Shown here: positions 10,629 through 22,126 of the stretch, piece by piece | Numbering within the stretch: position 1 is the first letter of the stretch | How the letters are laid out: the number at the start of each line of letters is the position of its first letter | DNA from: Immersiella caudata | Taxonomy: Eukaryota > Ascomycota > Sordariomycetes > Sordariales > Lasiosphaeriaceae | Direction: 5' to 3' | Length of the DNA stretch: 64,000 bases | Assembly (NCBI GenBank): GCA_030512335.1 | Contig: JAULSU010000002.1 | Span: 5,518,001-5,582,000, forward strand | Made by a program: the position numbers and the translations under genes | Notes under the pieces: model-generated | What the model was told of the DNA's origin: nothing | Databases searched by the model: none | Seen by the model: only the letters and a program-made list of their open reading frames with translations

Positions 10629-12632
10629 ATGTGGAACACAACATGCAACTCGACGCTGGAGCACATGGAGAGTAGGTATCTTGCCGTGGGAGCGAAGAGA
10701 GGACACAGCTAACCCGCTCTTGCGACAGTCGACGAGAACTTGAGGGTCATCGTCGGGAATCTTAGATTCCATGAACTCGCCATCATCATCGCTGCCGCCT
10801 CAGCCTTGGTCGCCATCCTCTTGAGCTTCTACCTAATAACGATGCACGCGACACACTATACCGTACCGTATGAACAGAAACAGTGCGCCTCCCTCGCCTC
10901 CCCATATCATCTTCCAGACTAACCCAAGCAGCATTATCCGGATTCTCTTCATGGTCCCCGTCTACGCAACTTCGTCGTTTCTCTCGTTGAAATACTTTCA
11001 GCATGCGATTTACTTCCAGGTTCTCAGTGACTGCTATGAAGCGTTCGCCATTTCATCCTTCTTCTCGCTAATGTGTCACTACATTGCGCCCGACCTCCAC
11101 GAGCAGAAGATGTATTTTCGAGACATGTTTCCAATTAAGCCTTGGGTCTGGCCCCTCAACTGGTTCCGCGCCTGCTGCTGCGGCGAGAAGGGTCCGTGGA
11201 GGACCCCCAAGAGCGGCCTGACATGGTTCAACATTATCTGGATTGGCGTATATCATTATTGTTTCGTCCGCGTTGCTGGCACTATCACCGCCGTTGTCAC
11301 ACAGTACTTTGGGAAGTACTGCGAAATCTCCAATAGTCCGGTGTTTGCCCATATTTGGGTAGGTTTTCGAAACGTTCATGGAAAGTGTCTAAGCTCACTC
11401 CCCAACAGGTCATCGCCGTTGAGGCACTAGCCGTCACCATCGCTATGTACTGCTTGATCCAGTTCTACGTACAGCTCCGCAAGACCGAACAGTTGGCACC
11501 GAATCAGCCCTTTCTCAAGATTCTCGCGATTAAACTCGTCATCTTCTTGTCTTTTTGGCAGTCTGTGAGCATCAGCGTTGGCACAAGCACCCTCGAGGTC
11601 ATTAAGCCGAATGACATTCTCTCGTACCCCGACCTCAAAGTTGGCATTCCCTCGCTGCTTCTCTGCTTTGAGATGGCCTGGTTCGCTCTTCTTCACCTTT
11701 GGGCATTTCCATGGCGTGGGTACGCGCCCCGCGACGGCATGAAGAAAAAGGGGGGATTCCTTGGCATCAAAGCATTATGGGACGCAGTTAATATCTGGGA
11801 TATCGCCAAGGGCTTTGGCCGTGGTATGCGCTGGTTATGCGTGGGGGTCAAGAATCGGCGCGACGACATCAGCTATCACAACAACATGGATACTGTGACT
11901 TCCTCCGGATTGGGCAAACGCCGCGGTTTCGACAACGTCCAAACCACACAATACAACAAAAACCTTGGCATGTCTCTTGAAGCGGGCTCGAACAGCACCC
12001 AACACCTCCCAATAGCGAACCAATTCCGCGCCAGTCAGTGGTATGACCGCCGTCACCAGTTCCGCAAGCAACTGGGCCTCAGCCCCTCCCAGTCCCGCGA
12101 CGATACCATCCGCACCAGCGACATCCTCCGCAGTCCCTCTCGCGACGAAAGGGCCGGCCTCATCGACAACGCGGCAGGCTTCCAAAGCCCAGGTCCTAGC
12201 CCAAGCCCATACTCAGCCCAACAGAGCCCCTATGGGCAACAACAGCCGCACCATTTGCAAATGCCTCGCTCGCCCCTCTCCGGCCCGAACCCCTACCTCT
12301 CCCCAAGACTCGAATCCGTATCCGAAGACCACCAGTCACAGGCATACAACAACGGTACCCGCCCAATGTCCGTCTCCTCCATGGGCAGCGATCCTCTTAC
12401 CCTCTCCAACCAGTGGACGACCAGCGACATCCAATCCCGCCACGAGGAACGAAGACCATCTTATGTCTCCATGGACACGGAACTGTACACCGCCACCGTT
12501 GCAACACCCGTAAATGGGAATGCAGGGACGGTGTTGGATGCGCATGCGAGGTCACCATCTAGGCAACAGCTCGGAGCGACGCATCCCGGAGGAAGCGGGA
12601 ATGGGACGACAAGGGGGAGGAATCTAACTTAA
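10629..12632 (+). CDS. OST-alpha/TMEM184 (DUF300) family membrane protein
   Basis: Exons 10629-10671, 10729-10882, 10932-11358 and 11409-12632 give 615 residues. The first 330 or so residues hold about seven hydrophobic helices, beginning HELAIIIAAASALVAILLSF. Family signatures after splicing include EQKHIIRILFMVPVYA, the stretch SDCYEAFAISSFFSLMCHY, and a CCC-containing loop. The C-terminal 270 residues are disordered and rich in Ser, Pro and Gln, as in other fungal members. The family (Solute_trans_a) covers organic solute transporter alpha and TMEM184; the fungal proteins are poorly characterised, so substrate and membrane are unknown. The second intron (10883-10931, 49 bases) has the unusual donor GTGCGC, but its removal restores the conserved EQKHIIRIL exactly. 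The start fits the usual short first exon. Confidence 0.88.
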
Positions 12633-13950
12633 CTTGAACTGATCTGGGATCTCAAGGCTTTTCTGACTTGATGTGATCTGAGATCCGGAAGTTTCTTCAC
12701 TTCGCTGTAATTTTACGCTCTAGTTTTTGTTTTCTTTGTCAACTGCATGGCGATAGAGACTTGTTTTCATCACCATTTGAACAGGCAGGACGTAGGAAAA
12801 GGAAAGGTGATGGGCGTTTAGGATCTCGTTTTAGCTTGGGGCGTCCTGGATTATACCTTGTTTTTTTGGTTTTCCATGTTTTGGAATAGGTTAGGTATCA
12901 AAGTCAATCTAGCCTACGCTATGAATGTCGTCCATCCACAGGGGTTCACTTCGTCAATACGGAGCCGTTCTAAGATGTGGTGCACACTCGATTCATTGTA
13001 TTATCACCTCCCTATAAAGACACCACCAAACTATACGCCACACCATCCCTAGTCTCGATTTCTACATTTTATATACCCCCATTCCAATGCTATGATATTA
13101 TTGATGTGAAACCGACCACTCGATAAGATTGTCCCGGAACGCCATCGCTAGATGCAAATTACATGAAAATGAACATAGGAGAGAAGAAAGGAGAGAGCTA
13201 GCTAGTGTGATCAGCATGGCATCGTACAGATTTTAATTTGCACAAGAAAAACTTGAACGGTTTGTGATCGGCCGCTTTGCCGATGGGTATGTGTCGACTT
13301 GGTTCGAGATGATGGCTTGTAGGTCGATGAGATGACCTGGAGTTCAACGAGTCGAAGTTGTGGCGACGCGTCATGGAGTTGTAAGCGGATGGGCACAAAC
13401 TCCTGGTGCTCATCCATCCGGGGCAGGAGTAGGTGTATAAACCATCATTTATGTCACATCGTGATAATACACAGGCACAGGAACAACACTGGCGACTGTT
13501 GGTGTCGAGCCGGTGGTTGTTGAGTGCGCTGGTCAAGGCCGTAATGTCCGAGGGCTGGCTCGTTTTCCCGTTGACTTGAGATTGATTCGAGCTGATAGCA
13601 TTATAATCCCCAATCCGTACAGCTGGTTCACTCGGCGAGGAAAACAAAGAGGTAGTAGTAAAAAACGAAGTTTTGGCGAATGCTGAATGGATTCCCATCC
13701 TCCCAGTCTAATGGCCTGCCCGCAAAAGTCTTTGTGCTCAACATGAATGACGCCCGGCCAATGTAAAATATGCGATTCGCGTTCCTCCATTCTGATTGTT
13801 GACCGACTGTTCGATTTGCCGTGGTAACAAAAAAACTATGATGTTGACTCCTTCGGTCCGTGGTAACTTCTCTCCCCTTTGGTTCTCATCAACGATCCTT
13901 CTCCTCATAACAATCCATCAACCTTTGATAAAGAATCAACCAGGCCCCCA
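12633..13950. other. convergent intergenic region, no gene recognised
   Basis: Lies between the ends of the OST-alpha-type gene (+) and THO2 (-). Presumed 3' UTRs; A/T-rich stretches are frequent. A 166-codon minus-strand ORF at 13198-13698 has no recognisable motif and probably lies in the THO2 3' flank. Confidence 0.5.
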
Positions 13951-16900
13951 CTACCGGCGCGGTCGCTTCTCCACATGGCTTCCTGGAGGCTCGATTGGAC
14001 CCTCACTCCTCCGCTTCCTTCCCCTATCGTCGCCTCTTGGCTCCCCCCTTGGGTCGCCCCGTGGCTCGCCACCTCTCGGATCATCCGGTCTCGATGACCT
14101 CGAGTCCCTCGGCGCTCCATTAGCACGAGAGGAGCCACCTCTCCCTCCATTACTATAGTCTTCTCCTCCACGTCCTCCCAAGCTGGGAATCGGTTCGCCT
14201 CGAATTGGATCGGTGCGATGGCTGCGATGACTAGACTCGCGTGGCGGGGCCATATCTCTACCACCCGGGAGCGAGTCTCTGGCACTGGTTGAGTCTCGCA
14301 CAGATCGACGAGATCCAGTGGGATCTCTGTCTCCATCCCGGTTATTGCTGACAGCTCCTCCAGCTGACTCGGTTCTTCTGTCTCGATAGGAGCTGCCGTC
14401 CTTGTTTTCTCTCTCCCGATCTGGGCTGCGCTCTCGACTGTTCCGGCGCGAGGTTCTGTTGCTGCGATCAGGTCGGTGATGATCCCGGCGGCTGCTCCTC
14501 TCGTGATCTCTGCTGGCTCCATGATCATCGCCATTACGCCCGCTCCGGCCATCGCGGCTGTCACTTACAACCTGGATAGGTTCAGGGCGTGGTGCGCGGT
14601 CGACAATCGGATCTTGGCGCTCTTGGATAGGCGTAGTCACAGGGGACGAGCCTGCGAGAATCTGTGCATCAGAACCTGCCAAGCTTTGCCTTTGACGGCT
14701 TGGTCGGAACTGAGGGCCACGACTGTCTGCGGCTGCCTTCTCGAGTGTTCCCTGAATGCGGTGAAGTTGGCGGTTGCCACCAGGTCTTACCCGATCATTG
14801 GAAGCGGATGGGCCTGTCGGCGGGGGAAACTCAGTATTGAGAGGGGATGGTCGAGCAGCCGAGTTCGGCGCAGAGGCAGCTGGACGATCCGGGGTGTGAA
14901 TCGGTGGTCGAGGTCCAGGGCCCGACCCTGGCCCGCCAATCCTATCCAGCCGATCAGGGTGAATACCAGATGGCGCAGGTGCCGTAGGAGCAGCTGACGG
15001 GGCGGAGGGCGTGGATGGCCCGGAAGGCGGCTGTTGACCAACCAAGCGCGCCCGGTCAGGGTGGACACCAACTCCGGGAGGAGCTGCCGAGGTTGGTGAA
15101 TTAACATTGCTGCTGTCATATTGGCCTCGCCGCGGGCGCGAGGACGACGGTCCGGTAGGTGGGTGACGATCGGGCGAGGACGGACGGGCCGGCTCCTGCC
15201 CGGGGAATCGACCATCGCTCCGCAGGGGGGACGGCTGGTTGAGAGAAGCTGCCCTGGCAGTGTTGCGACCACGGCCACGGGGGCCTGACGGCGGACCCGG
15301 AGGTAGGTCGGCAGTCGACGGGATAGCGTTGAGCCGGCCATAGTTTGGATCTTGTTGAGCTAGGCGGCCTTGGTCTTGTTCGCTACGGCCCGACTGGCTG
15401 GAGTTTGCAGCATCCCTGAACGCCGCTGCCCTGTCAGGTTCGCGGTCTGCGTTCCGATCGGATCGTGGCTGGGATGGCGCGCCATCTCCGTGAACATCTC
15501 TGCTCGAGCTGTGATAGTCCGAATGCCGTTGCCTTGGTGGGCGGTCATCTCGGGGCTTGTCTGGTTGCGATACACCCGAGGGTTGTTGGTCGGATCGTCT
15601 GGGGGAATCTGTTCGGGAGGGCCTATCGCGGCCTTGATCCCTAGAGCTCGAGCTTTGTCGAGGTGGATCCCGTGAATCGCTGATAAGAGCGGCGCGTGCA
15701 GGGTTGATGATGTCGGGCCGAGCACTCTCAGTGATGTGTCGAAGACGGTCTGGATTAACCGGTGGTTCGGGCGCATCATTCGCTGATGACGCTGTTGGCG
15801 GAGCACTTGGTGTCGCATGGTCCCTTGGAGGTCGGGGCTCGTTGCGGCTCGAGGCGTGAGAAGGTCTCTCACGCGATGGGCGAGACTCTGGGTGTTCGTT
15901 CCACCGTGGTGGTGGCTCTGGTCGCGCCGGCCAGTCCCTGTCAGGCCGACTGGTGGCCTCCCGTGGACCAGGTTCCGGACGTCTGTCGGCAGGCGGGAAG
16001 TCCCTCGGCCTGTCTAAACGCGAGTTGTCTGGCGTCCGGTAATCCCTGCCATCACGACTCCCGAGTGGCTCCCGGTTCTCGCGGGAATGTATCTCCCGTG
16101 GGTCTCTTGGATCACGGGTATCACGGGTATCACGGGTATCACGGGAGTCGCGAGAGTCACGAGGCTCCCGATAATCTCGTGAGTCTCTCGGTGGTGGAGC
16201 GTCTCTTCTGCCATCATGGCGAGGCGGGCCGAACCCGCGCCCGGGGTAGGGTACCTCAGGTCTGCTTGGGAGTTCTGGCCTGTTCGGAAGTCCGTGTGCG
16301 ACGGGCGGGAGTGTCGAGAACCTTCCGGACTCTGTGCGGTTTCCAGATGCGGAGACAGGCACTGCAGGGAGACCCTTTGGTGTTGCAGGTTTGCTGCTAG
16401 ATGCTGCCGTAGAGTTGGCTCTTAAAGATGCCTCGGTAGTGGACTCCTTAGGCGGCTCCCTGGTCGGGAGGGGATGCTTGACCAGAGGAACTGTCTTGTT
16501 CTCTGAAGATCCGTTGACGGCTATGGTTCCCTTACTGTCCTTAACTTCACCATCTTCGACCTCCCCTGCGGTCTGCTTCCGGTCGGTTGGCTTGAACTCT
16601 GGTGCTGATGCTCGAAGGGCAGAATTCGAAGGCACAGATCCACGCCGTTCGTCTCTGGAGTCGGCCGACTATAACTTGTTAGTATTCGTTTATTTTGTTC
16701 CGTAGGTTGTTTAACTTACCAGGCCCGGGCGAAATGCCTGGACAAGGATCCATTTCGACTTTCGCTTCTGGAGCTCTGAGTACGCAGTCTGAGCTGTGAC
16801 CGACAGGTCTACTCGGTGGCCCTGCTCGGACTCGGAAGCTGCTTTCGATGCCGCCTCACGTTCCGTGATAGTCTTGAGCTGCTGCAGGAACTTGTCGGCC

Positions 16901-19900
16901 ATGAAGTTGATGGCTGGGAAGAAGTCGATGACAGATTTAAGAATTGTGATAGCGTTCCGGATATGCATCCACTCCAATCCGTCCAAACAAGTCCTCAAAG
17001 CAGAGTTGAGCTCCTTGTGCCATTTGAACAAGAGATCGCGGAACTGGTCATGCTCGACGGTTGCCGTGGGTTTTCCGTCTGTGTCCAAGGCTGTGGCAAA
17101 GCCCAAATACTGCTTGGTCTTCTTGCCTTGAAGCTCTTTCATGCCCAGGGCTTCCTTTTCGTAGACGGCCTTGTCTCCATGCCATCTTGACAAGTCGCCA
17201 AGAATGCATCTCAGGAATCTTCCAAAGTGCTCAGCCTCGCGGACTGTGCAGGTGAAAATCATGGCGCGTAGCCGGTTGTGGTTGAATAGGCGGTCGTAAA
17301 GCGACATGAGCTTAAAGTTAGGAGCCGAAAACTCGTGCAGGAACTTGATGAGCTTAAAGCAGTACTCGGCGTCGAGAGGCGAGATCTGCAAGCGGGGGAG
17401 GATGCACTCTTCGAGGAGCGCATCCGATGTCGCGTCAGCCTTGGATATCTCGGCAGGGAACCAAGAGTTGAGCTGCTTGGCGATCTGGAGGCGTGTCTTG
17501 GAGAACTGCTGAACACCTTGGCTATTTTCCTTCAGCAAAAGTTGCTGTCGATCAAGGATATCCTTTCGCTTTTGTGTTTTCTTGTTCATCCCGGCACGGG
17601 TCATGTCCGTTCTGTCCTTCATGACATCCTCGGCTTGTCTGACGAGCTTGGCGCTCTCTGCAGTGTAGTTCTCGATAGGGAACGAGAAATCGCCAAGCTG
17701 CAAAGACCAGAAGAATACATAGCCTGCAGGACTGACGTATCGCCATGATCCGTCGGCTAGAACGTTTGGAACCTCGTCAATAAGCGGCTGTAGGGCATCA
17801 ACAAGAGGATCCCCCTTGCGACTGCTCACAGCCTTGGCATCAGCCTCAATTTTGTCGTCAGGACCGTTCGTCTTGGACTCCTCATCCTCGATTGGTGCAT
17901 CCATGGAAACGTCGCCGTCATTATCTGTGGTAGATCGAGAGGGCTGAGTTGTCGGTTGGTTGTCTTTCGGCGATTTGCCTGCGTTCATATCAAGACGAAT
18001 GCTTGCTCGGCCAATCATGAACGCAAGGCCTGCCTCGAGCCCAAAGTCTTTCATGAGCTGGATGACACCAGGAACAAGATTATTGAACGTTTCTCCATCA
18101 AGGCCGCTTCTGAGAAGATCCAGGTATTGGAGAAGGATCTGATGGGTATCGTCAACGACAGTGGACAAGTACTTGATATGGGCTGCGCCGTCTACTCTGT
18201 AAATGGCGTTCTGCCGGTACTGCGCAATGTTGATGAGGAGACGTCCTGCCAACTTGGTGTCGACTAGTGATTTGATGAGACGGTCAGCGCTGCGGACAGA
18301 TACTGAACGCTTGTCTCCCAGACTAATCAGTGTCTCTCGTCGAAGGAGCTCGCCGCCAGTCATAGCCCGCAGCTGGGCATCGGTAAAGTCGAGATCAGAT
18401 ACAACACCTCCCATAGACTCGATCAACTCTCTCAGGATGAGGAGATCGGTCGAGTTGCCTTTGAAGAGTTGGTCGTTAACGTAGCGCAGGATGGGCACCG
18501 GGTTCATGTTGGAGTAGCGCTGGAAGACCTTTCCGGAGAACTTAGACAACGCCTGCAGCCATTTGCTGGTAAGCAGCACTGAGTCTTCTTGCGTCCTGTT
18601 TCTCTGGCCACCGATGGAGCTCAGCACAGACCAAACCAACACATCGTAGCCCAAGTCTGTAAAGTACTTGACGCACTCCACGAACGCATCGATAAGGTTG
18701 CTATACGACTCGATCTGCGACAGCGCAACCTTGCAGAGAATGCCGGGGGATGGATAGGCAATCTTGGCGAGGCTCTTCGCCATTTGGGGAATGTTGGTAA
18801 GTGACAATCGCTTCATGTTGGCAAGCGTCTCCAATCGGGTCCGAGCGAACGCTTTCTTGATCGGCTCCAGTCGAGAGATCGAGCCCTCGTACCATTCTGC
18901 ATAGACATTGTATCGAACCTTGATCGGATATTGCTTGAGCAACGTCCAAACAGTCTCCACGAGCGATGAATTCGCATCGCTAAGACTGAGTGCGGGGACA
19001 AGCAATCGTTTGAGAAGAACAAGCCAGCGAGCTTTGTTCTCATCAGATTGGTCATCGGCAAGACTCTTTCGACCGATGCTGGCAAGTTTTGACATGAGAG
19101 CAGCGTCTCGGCCAATGTTGACACCCACGATGTTCAATAACGTGTCGCATAGTGTGAAAACATCATCGACAGACTGGCAGACAGGAACGTTATCGGCCCA
19201 TTCGTCCCAGTAAAAACGGTAGGGGCCAATGCCGCCCTCCGGCGTCTCCTGTTGATCGGCGAAAGGCCATTTCAACGCTCTCCTTAATGGTGGCGATACG
19301 AGCTTAATGGCGGGTTTAGTGGGCTGATCGAGCGCAGGCTGCTTCTTCGCGGGAGTTTCGACGGCGCGTGATGCAACAGGGGCGCTCTGCTGAAAGACAG
19401 AATCGAGCGAGTGGTGCAGAATGCGGAACAGAAGTGGCCGCAGCTTGTCGGGGAAGGCATCGAGAAGCCAATTGTGACGACCAATGATGAACAGCGACTC
19501 GGGAAGGGCACCAATAGTCAAAAGACTGCCGAGAAGAAGCGCCTTTTGCTCCTCAGGCTCAGGCATCTTGTCCTCGGGTTTTGCTGATCCTGTCGCAGCT
19601 TTTGAGGCATCATCTGTCTTGCTCGGTCCGTCGCGACGTGACATGCTTGAAGGTGGGGGCATATCATCAGGAAGTGCCCCAGCCATCATGAGGGCGTTTG
19701 GTTCCCCACCTGGTCGGGCGGCCTTCTCCTTTTCCTCCATTTCTTTCATCTTCTTGACCCTGAAGCTTTCCATCTCTTCCTCCAGGGGCCAAAGATGATT
19801 CCAAAGATCGGTTATCGAAATGAAGCCAATCTTGATCAGGAGCGCAACGAGGCAGAGAAGATTCAGAGGCAAGATGTCATCCTTGTCTCTGATGTCCGAC

Positions 19901-21318
19901 GCGTAAAACCGCAGCTTGAATCCAAGCATCTGGGCTGCGTCTCGGTTACCGGTCGGTGGGAGTGTCTTGGTGAGCTTGATCCACTCTTTCTCGATGCTTG
20001 TTTCTTGTCCATCCTCTGCCGCGCCATTGGTCAGGCGCTGCTCTTCAGCTGGGGTAAGCTGCCTTCCGCCCAGCTCGAAGAACGCATCCAACTTGATCTG
20101 ACGTGCCCTTTCCCAGAATGAGATATCGCGCTTCAATCGCTCGGCTGTCAAAACTGCCTCTTCTTCCTCGGTTGTGTTCCAGCCAAAGTGGTCAGGGAGA
20201 GCCCAAACGGGTAGCCCACCAACATCGACTCCGAGGGGTGTTCGAGGTTGGCCGCTGGACTCAGTACGAGGCCACCAAGAGCTGACGCGCAAGAATTTGA
20301 CGAAGAAATTGCAGTGCTTGACCAGCACGGCAGCGAAGATGTCCAGGGTTACGTCCAAGACTCGGCCCGGATGAAGGTCGAAAGTCCCAATAAGGCCCAT
20401 AACCTTATTGAACGCGTCCTGAACTACCTTTGATGAAGGTGGTTCCGCATTGCTGGTCGTAAACAACTCGGTCATAAGTTTCGAGTAGCCTTCTGTCTCT
20501 TCTCGTAAAAGATTGTAATTTGCTTGGCGATAAAGCAGGTTTGTCGCATGGCGGACGCCCATTCTCCCGAAAGTATCTCTAATCAGGTCGAGCGATTGGA
20601 GGATTGGAGCGTCAAGGACAATGCGCATGAGGGCTGGCGACACGCCCGTCGCTCTCACCATCTCCCCAAGCTGCGGGCGGTAACTGCTTGAGTGGATCTC
20701 CATGAATGTGGACAGAGTATCGAGAAACAGCGTGTGAGGGTCGAAAGCCATGGTTGCACGATCCGCCTCTACTAGCTCGGGACCTAGAATTTCTTTAGTC
20801 ACCCCGCCAGCGTCTGCGCCAGGGAGTTTGCCCTCAGTAACCGCATGCAAGAGTTCCTGAAAGATCATTGTGACCTCCAAGAGGTCCTCGTCATCGCGTG
20901 ACTGGATGCCATGGTCAACGACCTCGTGCCGCGCGCCTTGCTTCCATCGCTCAATCCTATCATCCGTGACGATACCATAGAAGTAACCCGGCTGGATGGG
21001 TGACGACGGTGGAGATGGTGGGGCGGGAGTCGAAATCACCTGCGTGTTGACAGATGCCACGGGTGCAGCCGATGAAGAGCTGGAAGGTCGCCCGACGGTT
21101 GGTGTCAGCGAAGCAGGCACCGCACCTGAGGAAGGTGGTCTGGCGTTGAAAGACTGCGAAGAATCGCGGCGATCGCTTCCTCGGCCACGGCGACCACGGC
21201 CCCCGCCTTCGTAGCCACCGTCGTGTCTTCCTAGCGAAGTATCTCCGGGTCGGTGCGGCGCGGGTCGAGAAGGGCCGGAATCGCTTGGGCGCTCTGGTCT
21301 TTTGCGCTTCGGAGGCAT
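13951..21318 (-). CDS. tho2: THO complex subunit 2
   Basis: Two exons, 21318-16720 and 16668-13951, join in frame over a 51-base intron (donor GTAAGT, branch TACTAAC, acceptor TATAG) to give 2,438 residues. THO2 is the large scaffold of the nuclear THO/TREX complex, which couples transcription to mRNP packaging and export and limits R-loops. After a basic, disordered N-terminus (MPPKRKRPERP) comes the helical THOC2 N-terminal region. The conserved Tho2 domain spans about residues 1190-1490 and includes SWRYVSPAGYVFFWSLQLGD and FPAINFMADKF. The last 900 residues are disordered and dominated by Arg, Asp, Ser and Pro (RDSRDTRDTRD, HRPDRSNRTSRRNSRERSP), resembling RS/RD RNA-binding tails. Length fits filamentous fungal THO2, longer than the yeast protein. 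The start is the first ATG, with an MPPKRKR opening. Confidence 0.93.
16111..16146 (-). repeat. 9-base in-frame tandem repeat in THO2
   Basis: Four copies of ATCACGGG(T/A) on the plus strand encode consecutive Arg-Asp-Thr/Ser triplets on the minus strand. The period of nine keeps the frame, so unit loss or gain only lengthens or shortens the RD-rich tail. Confidence 0.9.
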
Positions 21319-21604
21319 GATGGCATGCGTCTCAGTCGGACCGTCGTGTCATTTATAGGCGACGCGGCTCTCAGCCTGCGATTGTCTTTTCGCGGATAAG
21401 CAAGAGAGGTGCGTGGCAGTAATCGCGCTAGGAAGAAGGTTAGGGTTGTCGTCGCGTGGTGATGATCGTGACAAAGAAGGCAGGAGGGCAGATACTGACG
21501 TTCAGAAAAAAGAACCCAAGAAAATCAGAACCCGAGGGGGAAAAAAGTCTCGGCCGCTGTCTGCAGACGGCGAGATTTCGAGCTGCCGATTGAAAGAGCG
21601 ACGG

Positions 21605-22080
21605 CTATCGGATGGAGCTTGACTGATGATGTTGAGCCAGCGTACCGAGTTTGAGGTTTTGCTGGTGTTGGAGACTGGAGAAGAAATGGAGAGCTGTCTG
21701 GTGGAATGGCTCGCGCGTGTTGCTTTGCGCACCTGCAAGGCTGCCCACGCCATTGGGTGGGGCCTCGAGAGAGGTGGGTCCTGGAACCCTGTCCATTGAA
21801 TCGAAGTTATAACGGCCAGCCGCGGTGTGGCTAGAATCCACATTGTCCACCCCGCCGATTGCATTGCCGGTGTCGGTACGGTACTTACGAACATGTATCT
21901 CTTACTCACTTCCTCGAAAGGCATGCTTAGCGTATTGCGCCATCGACCGACCTCCTTGCTGTGTGTATTTTCGACCCTGGCGCCGAGAACGTAGAACCAT
22001 TGCATCTTCTCGTCCAGGCTTCTCAGAGTTCGGTTCAGGCTATCGGTTGTGGCACCGCAACAAGAGCTGGGGGATTCCAC
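21605..22080 (-). CDS. putative small conserved-looking protein, frame unresolved
   Basis: On the minus strand ATG at 22080 opens a coding-looking stretch (LNRTLRSLDEKMQWFYVLGA, then RWRNTLSMPFEEVSKRYMF). From about 21850 to the TAG at 21605 a different frame looks equally coding (RYNFDSMDRVPGP, NTREPFHQTALHFFSSL, HQQNLKLGTLAQHH). GTGAGT and GTAAGT donors follow the first part, but all are phase 0. The only AG before the second part (TTCTAG, about 21813) needs a phase-2 donor, so the pieces do not join by a simple GT-AG intron. Either a one-base error or mutation lies between them, the intron is non-canonical, or the second part is not translated. No domain is recognised. The ATG lies only 46 bases from the MET2 ATG on the other strand; a start at Met26 (22005) would leave more room. 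The stop is 286 bases upstream of THO2. Confidence 0.5.
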
Positions 22081-22126
22081 TTCAACGACGCCTCGAACTC
22101 CGGCGCGAACAACGAAATCCTCCGCA

